Assembly: GCF_000179555.1 (NCBI RefSeq) | Contig: NZ_AECZ01000015.1 | Coordinates: 47,447-111,446 of the forward strand | Direction: 5' to 3' | DNA: 64,000 nt | Origin: Solidesulfovibrio fructosivorans JJ] | GTDB taxonomy: Bacteria; Desulfobacterota; Desulfovibrionia; Desulfovibrionales; Desulfovibrionaceae | In this document: in pieces, positions 41,449-50,284 of the stretch | Layout of the letters: every line of letters starts with the position of its first letter | How positions within the stretch are numbered: the first letter of the stretch is position 1 | Translations under genes and position numbers: made by a program | Notes under the pieces: model-generated | The model's database searches: none | What the model saw: only the letters and a program-made list of their open reading frames with translations | What the model was told of the DNA's origin: nothing

Positions 41449-42111
41449 TTATTCAAAATAAATAAACGAGTAGTCGCCGGTATAGCCCGTCAGCTGCATC
41501 CACCACTCCCATTCGTGCGGCGCGAAAAAGCACTCTCCGGTCAGCACCCAGCACATGAGATTCACTTTTTCCTGCTCATTGCGGTAGGACTCGACCACCA
41601 GGTATTTGTCCTTGCGGCTAACGCGCTCCATTTCCTTTAACGCCTTATACAGATCGGGACAGAAGAGGTTGTGCAAGGTGTTAAGGGAAATCACGAGATC
41701 GAAGCTGTTATCCTCAAACGGCAGGCTGTTGGCGTCGGCCACCTGGAGGCAATCCCGGATTTCTTCCTTGGCCGTGTCCAAGGCGTACTGAGATATATCG
41801 ATTCCGGCCACGTCCAGTCCGGGCACGGCCTGGGTCAGCTCATAGAGCAAAAACGCCTTGCCGCAGCCGACGTCGAGCACCCGGCTCCCCGCCTTGAGCC
41901 CGTAGTAAGCAGCAATATTTTCCGCCACGGATCGCCAGCGGCCGTCATAGCGGTAGCCGCCATAGCCAAAACGCCGATCGCCGTCCCAAAAGTCCTTGTC
42001 AAACCGCTTGGCCACGGTAATGGACTCCGCTTTGGGATATTCAGTCATGCGCTTCAGGTAATCACGCTTGGTGCTGGTATGCAAATCGGTCAGAAAATCT
42101 TTGTAGGGCAT
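41449..42111 (-). CDS. Class I SAM-dependent methyltransferase
   Basis: 220 residues, ATG after AAGGAG. Seen: VLDVGCGKAFLLYEL as motif I, GIDISQYAL, and FDLVISLNTLHNL. An N-terminal extension of about 65 basic and aromatic residues (RFDKDFWDGDRRFGYGGYRY) precedes the core; I have seen such extensions in methyltransferases beside radical SAM genes, but the family is not named. Placed between two SPASM enzymes (16 bases either side), so it may act on the same substrate. Confidence 0.83.
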   Translation of the reverse strand: MPYKDFLTDLHTSTKRDYLKRMTEYPKAESITVAKRFDKDFWDGDRRFGYGGYRYDGRWRSVAENIAAYYGLKAGSRVLDVGCGKAFLLYELTQAVPGLDVAGIDISQYALDTAKEEIRDCLQVADANSLPFEDNSFDLVISLNTLHNLFCPDLYKALKEMERVSRKDKYLVVESYRNEQEKVNLMCWVLTGECFFAPHEWEWWMQLTGYTGDYSFIYFE

Positions 42112-42126
42112 GGAAAACTCCTTGCG

Positions 42127-43185
42127 TCACCCGATAAAATTTACGTGCTGGGGATTGGATTTTAGGCAATAGTTGATGAAGGCGTTTTTTTCCTTGAACC
42201 AACAGGATGACGGGCACATGCGTCTTGGGGAATGACGGGAGAAAAGACGCTGTTTCTCCGGGCTGTTCCACAACTGGGCAAAGGTTTTGTCCTGAATGGT
42301 GCCGACTTTTCCAGCCGCGCTGTAGGCATTGGTGCAGCACATGTAGACATTTTGATCCACGGCCACGTGGCAGGACAGCTCTTTGAAGGGACAAAATTCG
42401 TCGAGCAAGGCTTCCTGAATCATGTTGGCCCTGGTCTCGATGGAATTGAAGACCAAAAAGTCTTCGGTTTCGAAATCCGTCTTCCCCTGTTTGGCCTGGG
42501 CATGGCCTTGGCGGCAGAGTTCCCGATAGCTCGGGTCGTCCACGTCAGCGACCAGCGATGAATAGCGAATGTTGTTGACGCCAAGCTGGCGGTAGAAACG
42601 GCACCCCTCGTAGACACTGTCGACGTTTTCCTGGAGGACCAACCAGGCAACCCCTACGATGGCGGGACCCTTGCGGGCCACCAACTCCTGGATGCCGGCG
42701 ACGATCTCTCCAAATACGTGTTCGCCACAGGAATGTATCTTTGCGTGTGCAGCGGCGTTGGCGGCATCCATGCTGACCCGCACCCAGGCAATGTCGGAGA
42801 GAATGTCGCTATGGCGACGCAACATGCTGCCGTTGGTGATCAGTCCGATCTCCAGGCCGTATTCCTTTGCCGTGGTGATGATGGTGCGAAAATCCTGATG
42901 CAAGGTCGGCTCACCGGGACCGGCGAGCTGGAGGGCCTTGACACCCAGATCGCGGGCGCTGGCCAGCGTCTCGAGAATTTTGGCCGTAGGGACGGTCACG
43001 TTGAGAGGCGCGGTATGGAAGCCATGTGCCTGGCTGCGAAAGCAGCAATAGATGCAGTTCTGGTTGCAATGGGACGTCAGTTCCAGGTGCATCTGCAATG
43101 GGGGCGGCTGCCGGCCCTGGCGTAACATGTCCAGGCGGTCCTGGTGGTGGACGATCTTATAGGGACTGTATTCGTCAGAGATCAT
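42127..43185 (-). CDS. Radical SAM/SPASM enzyme 3
   Basis: 352 residues, ATG at 43185 with AAGGAG; overlaps the HAD gene stop as ATGA. Cluster motif CNQNCIYCC near residue 43, LQLAGPGEPTL for SAM binding, then EFCPFKELSC, VYMCCTNAY and MCPSSCWF as the SPASM cysteines. It differs from enzyme 1 in motif spacing, so the three are separate activities. Substrate unknown. Confidence 0.88.
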   Translation of the reverse strand: MISDEYSPYKIVHHQDRLDMLRQGRQPPPLQMHLELTSHCNQNCIYCCFRSQAHGFHTAPLNVTVPTAKILETLASARDLGVKALQLAGPGEPTLHQDFRTIITTAKEYGLEIGLITNGSMLRRHSDILSDIAWVRVSMDAANAAAHAKIHSCGEHVFGEIVAGIQELVARKGPAIVGVAWLVLQENVDSVYEGCRFYRQLGVNNIRYSSLVADVDDPSYRELCRQGHAQAKQGKTDFETEDFLVFNSIETRANMIQEALLDEFCPFKELSCHVAVDQNVYMCCTNAYSAAGKVGTIQDKTFAQLWNSPEKQRLFSRHSPRRMCPSSCWFKEKNAFINYCLKSNPQHVNFIG

Positions 43186-43778
43186 GACAGTTCTCCTTGC
43201 AAAAAAAGAGCCATATCCCACCACGAAGAAAATCGACGCCAATCATCCCCCGCGACCTCACCAAGCAGAATGCGCACCACGCCTTGCGGGAAGCCCGGAT
43301 GCGTAAATATGCGGGGAAGGTCGTCAATAAAGTGGCTGCAACCCAGCGCCGCGATGCGGGCCACCTTGTCGGCGGCCGACGTTTCCAGAAACACCGCCTC
43401 GCGCGAAAGTACCGCCGGATCAAAAAATCCGTTGACTTCAAGCCAACGCAGCGCTGCCGCATGCAAATCATATTGGGGGCCGCGATGCGGGTGCCTGGTG
43501 CGGTGGCTGACCACGTGTACGGAGACGCCCTGGGCCGTAAGTGCCGCCAGGCAGTCCTTCGCCCCGGGAAAGGGTTTGGCCTGTGCCATGCCGGGACCAT
43601 AGACCTCACCCTGTAACCGGGTCCAATCCTCTTCCCGGTCGGCTGCCAGGAGAGCCTCACGCACCGCGCGCTTGTCCGGAGGGGTTTGCGGCGAAATAAG
43701 TCCTGAAGCGACCGCCGCCGCGTAAAATACCCCGTCATAGCAGCACAGGGTGTTGTCCAGGTCGACGCCCAGGATCAC
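43182..43778 (-). CDS. HAD-superfamily phosphatase
   Basis: 198 residues from GTG at 43778, which overlaps the transketolase stop as GTGA; earlier in-frame starts would overlap that gene deeply. Seen: motif I VDLDNTLCC with the nucleophile and acid/base Asp pair, motif II VVSHRTR, and motif IV SHFIDDLPRIF. Soluble and short-capped, like small sugar-phosphate phosphatases. In this operon it could remove the 7-phosphate from a heptose bisphosphate as GmhB does; that is inference from neighbours, not from specificity residues. Confidence 0.83.
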   Translation of the reverse strand: MILGVDLDNTLCCYDGVFYAAAVASGLISPQTPPDKRAVREALLAADREEDWTRLQGEVYGPGMAQAKPFPGAKDCLAALTAQGVSVHVVSHRTRHPHRGPQYDLHAAALRWLEVNGFFDPAVLSREAVFLETSAADKVARIAALGCSHFIDDLPRIFTHPGFPQGVVRILLGEVAGDDWRRFSSWWDMALFLQGELS

Positions 43779-44704
43779 AAAGGTTCTCCCATAATCGTCA
43801 GTAAATGCGTGGCCATTCCCGCCGCGTCCAGGCCTAGGCGCTGCCGGTACCATTGTTGTCCACCGGCGGCGCACAAGAAAGTATCCGGTGTGCCAAAGCG
43901 CGCCAGTCGCGGCATTCGTCCCCCCCGGGACGCGAAAAATGCCGCCACGGCCTCGAAGGCTCCACCAAAGGGACCATGCTCCTCCACCACGGCCACAAGC
44001 GGGACGGTCTCGGCCAGTCGGGCCAGAAATGCCGTATCCAGGGGCTTGACCGTGGGCATGCTGGCCACGCCCGCATGGATTCCTTTTTGCTCAAGCAGTT
44101 CCGCCGCCCGCAGGACTTCAGGCAAAAGCGACCCCACCGCCAGCAGGTACACATCATCGCCTTGGCGGAGTGGCAAACAGCGTCCCAAAGCGAAATCCGG
44201 CAGGGTTTGATGCACGCAGGGTTCCCCTTTTTTCCCGACACGCAGATACACGGGGCCGTCATGGGCCAACGCCGCGCGAAGAGCCAGCCGGGTTTCCACC
44301 GGATCCCCGGCGCAGACCACCGTCATCCCCGGCAAGGAGCGCATCCAGGCGACATCTTCCAGGGCATGGTGTGTGGGGCCGAGGTTGGCATAGGAAAGGC
44401 CGCCGCCCGTGCCCACGATGACAACGGGCAGATGTTGATAGCAGATGTCCACCCGGATCTGTTCAAGGCAGCGGGCGGTATTGAAGGCGGCGATGGTATA
44501 GGTGACGGGACGCAGGCCACAAAGCGCCATGCCCGCCGCCACACCGGTCATGTTGGCTTCGGCTATGCCGCAATTATAGAAGCGATCGGGGAAGTTTGCC
44601 TTGAACGTGTCGAACATCCGGTTCCCGATGTCTCCAGACAAGAGTGTCACGCGGGAGTCCTGCCGGGCTAGCGCCAGCATCTCGTCGGCAAAGGCGTTTC
44701 TCAT
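43775..44704 (-). CDS. Split transketolase, C-terminal subunit (pyrimidine-binding and C-terminal domains)
   Basis: 309 residues. Seen: FYNCGIAEANMTGVAAGMA with the glutamate that activates thiamine diphosphate, GLSYANLGPTHHALEDVA as in the transketolase PYR domain, and a C-terminal domain with VVEEHGPFGG. It overlaps the N-terminal subunit upstream as ATGA, the usual split pair. Transfers two-carbon ketol units, for example to make sedoheptulose 7-phosphate; split forms in sugar clusters can have specialised substrates. The local need is probably supply of a seven-carbon or branched precursor. Confidence 0.9.
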   Translation of the reverse strand: MRNAFADEMLALARQDSRVTLLSGDIGNRMFDTFKANFPDRFYNCGIAEANMTGVAAGMALCGLRPVTYTIAAFNTARCLEQIRVDICYQHLPVVIVGTGGGLSYANLGPTHHALEDVAWMRSLPGMTVVCAGDPVETRLALRAALAHDGPVYLRVGKKGEPCVHQTLPDFALGRCLPLRQGDDVYLLAVGSLLPEVLRAAELLEQKGIHAGVASMPTVKPLDTAFLARLAETVPLVAVVEEHGPFGGAFEAVAAFFASRGGRMPRLARFGTPDTFLCAAGGQQWYRQRLGLDAAGMATHLLTIMGEPL

Positions 44705-45546
44705 TGTCCCAAAAGCTCCTTGCCCGCCAAGGCCGTTTCCTCGGGCGTGGGGATACGATAGTGCCAGTTGTTATCGTCTTCCATAAACGACACGCCCTTG
44801 CCTTTGACCGTACGAGCGATCAGGACCAGGGGCCTGTCTGGATGTGTCGGCCCCCGCCGCAACAGTTCCCGTAGATGCCAGACATCGTGCCCGTCCACAT
44901 CCAGAGCTTCCCAGCCGAAAGCCCGGAATTTTTCCGCCAATGGCTCGGCGGCAAGAATTTCGGCGGTGCGCCCTGTCCCCTGCCAACCATTGCCGTCCAC
45001 AATCGCCACGAGGTTGCCGCACTGCCGGGCGACGGCCAGCATGACCGCTTCCCACACGGTGCCCTCATTGCATTCGCCATCGCCGAGCACCACGCATACA
45101 CGATATGGCGTTCCCAACTGCCGTGAGGCCAGCGCCATGCCAACTCCCATGGGCAAGGCATGTCCCAAGGAGCCCGAGGCCGCCACGGTTCCGGGCAGAC
45201 AGGCAGGGCCGGGATGCTCTTGAAGGGGGCCTCCCGGCGCGAGATGGGATTCCAGATCGCGGTAGGCGCAATACCCGCGCCGGGCCAAAGTGGCGTACAA
45301 CGCCACCGCCGCATGCCCCTTGCCGAGCAACAATCGGTCACTGCCTAGGGTGCATGACTCGGGCGAAAGCGCCAACCCCCCGAAATACGCGGCGACCAGA
45401 ATATCCACGCAGGACAGTGAGGAGCCCACGTGCGCGATTCTGGCTTTTCCGGAGAGCGCCACGATATCGTAACGGACATGGCTGGCAATGCGTTGCAGAG
45501 CATGCGGCGTCACCTTGTCCTCGTCAAAGATACAATCGTCACCCAT
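44701..45546 (-). CDS. Split transketolase, N-terminal subunit (thiamine diphosphate-binding domain)
   Basis: 281 residues, ATG after GCAGGAAAC. Seen: RLLLGKGHAAVALY, then the TPP/Mg motif starting GDGECNEGTVWEA and ending DGNGWQGTG, and the late GKGVSFMEDDNNWHYRIP block. Partner of the gene at 43775. First gene of the run 45546 to 42127, all overlapping or within about 16 bases, so a strict operon; a promoter should lie in 45547-45911. Confidence 0.9.
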   Translation of the reverse strand: MGDDCIFDEDKVTPHALQRIASHVRYDIVALSGKARIAHVGSSLSCVDILVAAYFGGLALSPESCTLGSDRLLLGKGHAAVALYATLARRGYCAYRDLESHLAPGGPLQEHPGPACLPGTVAASGSLGHALPMGVGMALASRQLGTPYRVCVVLGDGECNEGTVWEAVMLAVARQCGNLVAIVDGNGWQGTGRTAEILAAEPLAEKFRAFGWEALDVDGHDVWHLRELLRRGPTHPDRPLVLIARTVKGKGVSFMEDDNNWHYRIPTPEETALAGKELLGQ

Positions 45547-45911
45547 AATTGTTTCCTGCTTCGTGGCGCGGCCTGCGCGCCAGTCGCATTATGATGGTTT
45601 GCCAACAAGTTTACTACTATAAGTCAACAAATGCGAGGATCGATGCAACCTTACGAAGTGCTGCCAGGGAACATCCTGTTCGTGTCTTGCCAATCCCTGA
45701 CGACTTGAGACAATTGGGCTCTCGTTTAGCCAAATTGTGGCCGTTGTACCCATGGCGACTATCCTGGCGTAGCATCATCCGATTTTGACTGAAAGGACAT
45801 ATTTCTTTTATATAATCCGTCAGGCTCGATCTGAGAACATGCGCCATGGATAAGTTAGACGTTTTTATTGCCTTATACGGATAATACCGCCTTGGCTGTG
45901 TGGAAAATCCG
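45547..45911. other. Gene-free stretch upstream of the transketolase operon
   Basis: About 365 A+T-rich bases between two minus-strand genes. No supported gene, repeat or insertion-sequence end. It should contain the promoter of the transketolase to radical SAM operon; no clear consensus boxes were identified. Confidence 0.4.
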
Positions 45912-47480
45912 TCATTGCAAACTGGCTTCAGCGACGCCGGTGCGCAGGCGTTCCAAAAATGCTTCGGCCAAGGCTGTGTCGCCGAAAAATTCCGCGATCC
46001 CGATGCAACGTAACTGTGTTTCCATCAAATAATTCACACTTTGTTGTTTCCAGCCGATTTCCCGCAGCACCCGATTAGAAACGCGTTCCGTGATGTCCTG
46101 GAAGTTTTCGGCCAAGGCGGCAACGGCTGAATCCCGGGGAATGAAATATTGCACCAAGGGAATGGTCTGGTGCGTCACCGGAGAGACAAACGGCGTCGTC
46201 TTAACGGGATAGCCGGAAAGGTCATGTGCTGGAGACCCCGGCAAAACGTACACCAGCGGGGAGATGCTGATGGAGCAACCCAACTCCACGACAGTGAGGA
46301 TGGTGCGGACGTTGTCGAGGATGTCCTCGGGTGTGGCGTCGGGCACGCACAGGATGATGAAAACGTGAGGCCGGAGGCCGCCGGCGAGAAGGGCTTTAAT
46401 TACCTTCAGCGCTTTGTGCTTGTCGTATCCGGGCTTATTCATAATGGGGGTTCGGAGCAACCGCTCGGAAAACGATTCCACACCAAGGCTGAGCCCCGTG
46501 AAACCGGCTTGGCGCAACCGGGCAATGAGATCTATGTCCACCACGCCGCCACCACTGAGAAAGTCGATCACCCGCGCTTGGCAATGAAAGGTGACGTCGG
46601 GGTGCAGATCGCCACGGGCCTTGGCCGCGAGGATCTCCTCGCAAAATTCCCGGCTGCGCTTGCGCCAGGCCAAGAATTCGTCGTCGCTGAAAAGGAAAAT
46701 TTTAGCGCCGTATTTCTGGTGGTGCCAAACGACCAGTTCGGCCACTTGGCGACCGCTTAAGTACATCCCGTTGTGCTGTTCTCCCTGGGCGGCTCGTAAA
46801 AATCTGTGTGAGCTGCAATAGCCGCAATGGCTCGGGCAGCGTGTCGCGGTATAGAGCCGTACCATCTCGGGGATGAAGCTGTTGTTGAAGGAGAGCGCTT
46901 CTGCCCGTGTGCTGTTGTCGGACCAGTAGCGCGTGTAGGGGATGTCGGATTTGAGAACCTGGTCGTAGAAAAGATCCTGGATATCTTGATGCTCCACGCG
47001 GCGGGCCTTTTGCAGCTGGATTCCCGCAGCGCCGGCGTAGGCGATGCCGGCGATCCCGGCAAACGCCTTGAAACCCTCCCGTCGGTATCCATCCAGAGCC
47101 CTGGCGATCTCCAGCATGACGTATTCGCCCAGTCCAAGCGCCACCAAATCGAAACCGGCGGCCAACACCTGTGCGTGGTTGTGGGTAGCTTCCTGCCCAC
47201 CGGCCACGAACAGAACATCCTTGCCACAGCAGTCGCGAAACCGCTTGAGCACATTGATATCCTGTTCGAAACTGATGTGGGCTGTGCCAAATCCTATGAT
47301 GTCGTACTCGCCTGCGGTGGCACGGCATAAAAATGTATCTATGTCATCCAGGGAGGAGTCGTAGATATCGCAGGGGATGGCAAATCCGCTCAAATAGTTT
47401 TTGATTCTGTACAAGCCAAGAGGCGGGGTGACGATAGGGGAATTATACGTCAAACCTGATGTAAGGAGCAATATGCGCAT
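45912..47480 (-). CDS. B12-binding-domain radical SAM protein 1
   Basis: 522 residues. N-terminal 150 residues form a cobalamin-binding-type Rossmann domain (TPPLGLYRIKNYL, GEYDIIGFGTAHIS, LFVAGGQEATHNHAQVLA). The radical SAM core follows with CPSHCGYCSS (CxxxCxxC) at about 219-228 and IFLFSDDEFLAW. Members of this broad class methylate unactivated carbons, rearrange rings or do other radical steps. In a glycan cluster a C-methylation or ring change of a sugar is possible. The start ATG lacks a strong ribosome site. Confidence 0.85.
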   Translation of the reverse strand: MRILLLTSGLTYNSPIVTPPLGLYRIKNYLSGFAIPCDIYDSSLDDIDTFLCRATAGEYDIIGFGTAHISFEQDINVLKRFRDCCGKDVLFVAGGQEATHNHAQVLAAGFDLVALGLGEYVMLEIARALDGYRREGFKAFAGIAGIAYAGAAGIQLQKARRVEHQDIQDLFYDQVLKSDIPYTRYWSDNSTRAEALSFNNSFIPEMVRLYTATRCPSHCGYCSSHRFLRAAQGEQHNGMYLSGRQVAELVVWHHQKYGAKIFLFSDDEFLAWRKRSREFCEEILAAKARGDLHPDVTFHCQARVIDFLSGGGVVDIDLIARLRQAGFTGLSLGVESFSERLLRTPIMNKPGYDKHKALKVIKALLAGGLRPHVFIILCVPDATPEDILDNVRTILTVVELGCSISISPLVYVLPGSPAHDLSGYPVKTTPFVSPVTHQTIPLVQYFIPRDSAVAALAENFQDITERVSNRVLREIGWKQQSVNYLMETQLRCIGIAEFFGDTALAEAFLERLRTGVAEASLQ

Positions 47481-47553
47481 GATGGCTTATACTCACTTTC
47501 TGGAGCTTTCGATTCCAACGCGTTTAGGCTTGGTAAAGGAATTTATTTCCGGG

Positions 47554-48153
47554 TTATTCCTTGGGATAGGCCGCCACATACATATCAAGCCAACAATGTA
47601 AGAGCGCCTGATGCCCGGCCTCGGCCTGACCGTACGAATCCGCTGGAATCCAGAAATTCAAATCCCCCAGCTTTCTGGACAGGTTTTCCTCGCTCATGCC
47701 GGATACCGTCACGATGACGAGATCAAGGTTCTTGGCTGCGTTGATGGCGCTTATCACATTGGGAGAATTCCCGGAGCTGCTTACTGTCACCAGCATATCT
47801 CCAGAGTTGGCGAAGCGCATGAGAGGGACAGAGAAACATTCCGTGTAATTGATATCATTACTGATGGCCGTCATCAACGCGATATCGTTGAAGGCCATGG
47901 CCCGGCACGCGCAATTTTTGCTGAAATCAGCCGCCATATGGGAAGCCATGGCCGCGCTGGCTCCGTTGCCCACAAAATAGATGGTTTTTCCCGTGAGTCG
48001 AATATCATAGCACATGGCGCACCAACGCCGAAACCCCTCGTCCTGATCCAATGTCCTGTCCTTTGCCGTGACGACGAGGGCATTTAGGGTTCGGTAGAGC
48101 CGTTCGACGTATGCGCCGTAGGTTGCCAAAAAAGACGTTTTGTCCGCCTGCAT
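47554..48153 (-). CDS. gmhA: SIS-domain sugar isomerase, GmhA (phosphoheptose isomerase)-like
   Basis: 199 residues from ATG at 48153 with GGAGG upstream. GmhA converts sedoheptulose 7-phosphate to D-glycero-D-manno-heptose 7-phosphate, the first step of heptose synthesis. Seen: FVGNGASAAMASHMAADF (GmhA has GNGGSAADAxHFAAE), VTVSSSGNSPNV for phosphate binding, and a C-terminal GHQALLHCWLDM, where GmhA has its second-His helix. A second SIS-type sugar isomerase cannot be excluded. With transketolase, kinase/nucleotidyltransferase and HAD genes close by, a heptose route is coherent. Confidence 0.82.
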   Translation of the reverse strand: MQADKTSFLATYGAYVERLYRTLNALVVTAKDRTLDQDEGFRRWCAMCYDIRLTGKTIYFVGNGASAAMASHMAADFSKNCACRAMAFNDIALMTAISNDINYTECFSVPLMRFANSGDMLVTVSSSGNSPNVISAINAAKNLDLVIVTVSGMSEENLSRKLGDLNFWIPADSYGQAEAGHQALLHCWLDMYVAAYPKE

Positions 48154-48617
48154 AGGATGATTCCTCCAAGAGCACGCCTGGCCGGCAACGTGCTCTTCTG
48201 GTTTTTTGCAAGAAATATGCAGAAGCAAACAGCCCTGTTCCCGAAAGAGCCGACGCCGTGGTCCGCTTCCTGGCGAAGTTTTTTGGAAGTCAAAAAAATG
48301 ACTACTCCAATCACCAAAAGGCGTTCGCGCCAGCCCCCGGACAAGAGAACACGGCCGTCGCTGCGCCCATGCTTCTTGCGTTGAGCCGAAGGCGAATAAA
48401 CCAGCCCCATAGGGAAGGAAGTGAGGTACCTGTACCTTACCTGTCCTGCCTTCGCGCACACTGTCATTGTTCAAGCCTTTTTTGTCAGTAATGTTATCGG
48501 ACCGCATTGGCTGGTATTAGATCGTTTACGCTTATTTCTGATTATATATACTGGTATAGGTTGACATTGGCTGCCAATAACTCGTAGAAACAGTTTTCAA
48601 ATGACCAGGAGCGACGC
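48154..48617. other. Gene-free stretch, divergent promoter region
   Basis: About 460 bases between the minus-strand isomerase and the plus-strand small gene. No supported gene or repeat; the half nearer 48480-48600 is A+T-rich and likely carries the promoters of both sides, but no consensus pair was assigned. Confidence 0.4.
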
Positions 48618-48899
48618 ATGGCTAAACCGGGCCGAATTGAGAGATGCATGGGGCGTGTCGAATTTAGGGCCGCTGAGGAAGAAATATTGCATATGCACAG
48701 GATGGGATATGCAAACAAACACATCTACGCCAAATTGGCAGAAGAGGGAAAGCTGAGCTTGGCGTATTCCACGTTCAATGGCCATCTTCGAAAGCTATTA
48801 CAAGCCAAAAGTCCAACGCATCCTGACAAAAAACCGACTCTCATAGTTGATAAAGAAGCATCGATGGTTTTTACTATACCTTCTAACGGAAATATTTGA
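48618..48899 (+). CDS. Small HTH-like protein resembling conjugation TraK-type DNA-binding proteins
   Basis: 93 residues, ATG with AGGAG six bases upstream, so it is real. Basic N-terminus, then a helix-turn-helix-like stretch (EEILHMHRMGYANKHIYAKL, LSLAYSTFNGHLRKL) that reminds me of small TraK/oriT-binding or plasmid-type repressors. The C-terminus is Lys/Pro-rich. No conjugation gene is near; it may be an orphan from an element or a regulator of the adjacent glycan operons. The 220 bases to the next gene contain nothing supported. Confidence 0.5.
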   Translation: MAKPGRIERCMGRVEFRAAEEEILHMHRMGYANKHIYAKLAEEGKLSLAYSTFNGHLRKLLQAKSPTHPDKKPTLIVDKEASMVFTIPSNGNI

Positions 48900-49123
48900 T
48901 TCGTTAAATTTTAGAAAGAGATCCTTCTTGTCCCGCATCGCGGAGGATTGTAAGCGTGAGTCCGCCCAGGCTGTTGGCCGTTTCGGCCCTATGGCCACGC
49001 CATCCCTGGCCATTGAAAGCCTCAATAACTTGGTGAAGAATATCGTGATGAAAAAAAGATCTTTTAAACGGATTTCTCTCTTTAAGGGCGTTCACGCTGC
49101 CAGTCGCCGGCAAGAAAGCAATA

Positions 49124-50284
49124 ATGAGACGACTCGTGCTTAAAGGCCTTCTCCCCATGATCTGTATCGCCCTGTCAAATCGTTCGTTGTCTAGCCCAAA
49201 CAGACAAGACCAAAACCGGGCAGTTTTGCTTTTTCGTTGGCTTTTCCCGGTTATTTTTTTGCTGGGAAGCGTTGGAGCCAACGCGGCCACGGTTGGCCGT
49301 ACGCTGACATTCCCGCTGGCAGACGATGTCGTCCAGCGCGGCCCGTCAGAAACGGCGGATGTGCATTTCAGTCTGTCTCCCGGCAATAATCCGGTGCGCG
49401 TGCAGCTGATCCCGGCAGACAAGGCCTTCGCCCCGAATAACATCCGCGAAATTTCCGTGCCGGCAGGAACGATACGAGGCGTCTTCCCCGCCGTACCAGG
49501 TGGATTCTACAGCCTGTGCCTCAAAGGCCGGCCAAATACCTGCCGGCATGTGGGCGTGGGCGAAATTTTCCTGGTCGCCGGACAATCCAACGCCGTTAGC
49601 GTCGCCGATCCCGGAAAGCCTGTCGTTTCCGAGACCGGACGCGTGGCGGTCAGCGTCCATCATGGAAATGATCCCGAGCATGCCAACGAACCGCCGGGAA
49701 CTGAGACGCTGCATTTCGTCACCAAGGACCATCCGACCATGGTCGGCGTTTGCTGGGTTCGTCTAGGGGATCTGCTCGTGCAAAAATACAAGGTTCCCAT
49801 CGGATTCGTATTGGTGGCGAGAAGCGCCACCAATACCGAGTGTTGGAATCCCGCCGGTGGTATCTGCTGGGGACCAGCGGCCAAAGCTTTGGCCGCACGC
49901 CGTTTTCGGGCTGTGCTGTGGCACCAGGGCGAATCCGACGTCATGGCTGGTTTCCCCATGGAAAAAAGTCTTGCCAACATGCGCGCCATGATCACGGCCA
50001 GCCGCGAAATCCAGCCAAACATTCCCTGGATAGTTGCTCGTAACTCCTTGAAAAACGCCACCCCATACGCCGAACAGGCTGTGCGCCGGGCTCAGGAAAC
50101 ACTGATCGCCTCGGGTACGGTTCGGCCCGGGCCCGATACCGATGTGCTGCGCGATCATCCTGGGTGGGTGGGGGTGGCCGACTTCGGCCCCGATGCCAGA
50201 AAACGCTGCGGCGAGCTCTGGTTTGCGCCGGTTGACGCCTTGCTCTCCGAGAATGTCACTCACATGAAGCGGCACGCGCCATGA
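49124..50284 (+). CDS. Sialate O-acetylesterase-like exported carbohydrate esterase
   Basis: 386 residues. An internal signal-like segment (about 37-55, LFRWLFPVIFLLGSVGANA) suggests export, and the true start may be later than 49124. Seen: FLVAGQSNAVS with the catalytic Ser of the SGNH-type sialate esterases and VLWHQGESDV with the paired motif of that family; the C-terminal Asp/His region is less clear. Removes O-acetyl groups from sugars in the periplasm or outside. Next gene (overlap ATGA) is an acetyltransferase, suggesting that acetylation of this glycan is both made and trimmed. Confidence 0.8.
   Translation: MRRLVLKGLLPMICIALSNRSLSSPNRQDQNRAVLLFRWLFPVIFLLGSVGANAATVGRTLTFPLADDVVQRGPSETADVHFSLSPGNNPVRVQLIPADKAFAPNNIREISVPAGTIRGVFPAVPGGFYSLCLKGRPNTCRHVGVGEIFLVAGQSNAVSVADPGKPVVSETGRVAVSVHHGNDPEHANEPPGTETLHFVTKDHPTMVGVCWVRLGDLLVQKYKVPIGFVLVARSATNTECWNPAGGICWGPAAKALAARRFRAVLWHQGESDVMAGFPMEKSLANMRAMITASREIQPNIPWIVARNSLKNATPYAEQAVRRAQETLIASGTVRPGPDTDVLRDHPGWVGVADFGPDARKRCGELWFAPVDALLSENVTHMKRHAP

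Noticed and set aside
48904..49443. Minus-strand frame of 179 codons
   Set aside because: Overlaps the start of the esterase gene antisense and shows no recognisable domain; the plus-strand frame at 48847-49143 was rejected for the same lack of support.
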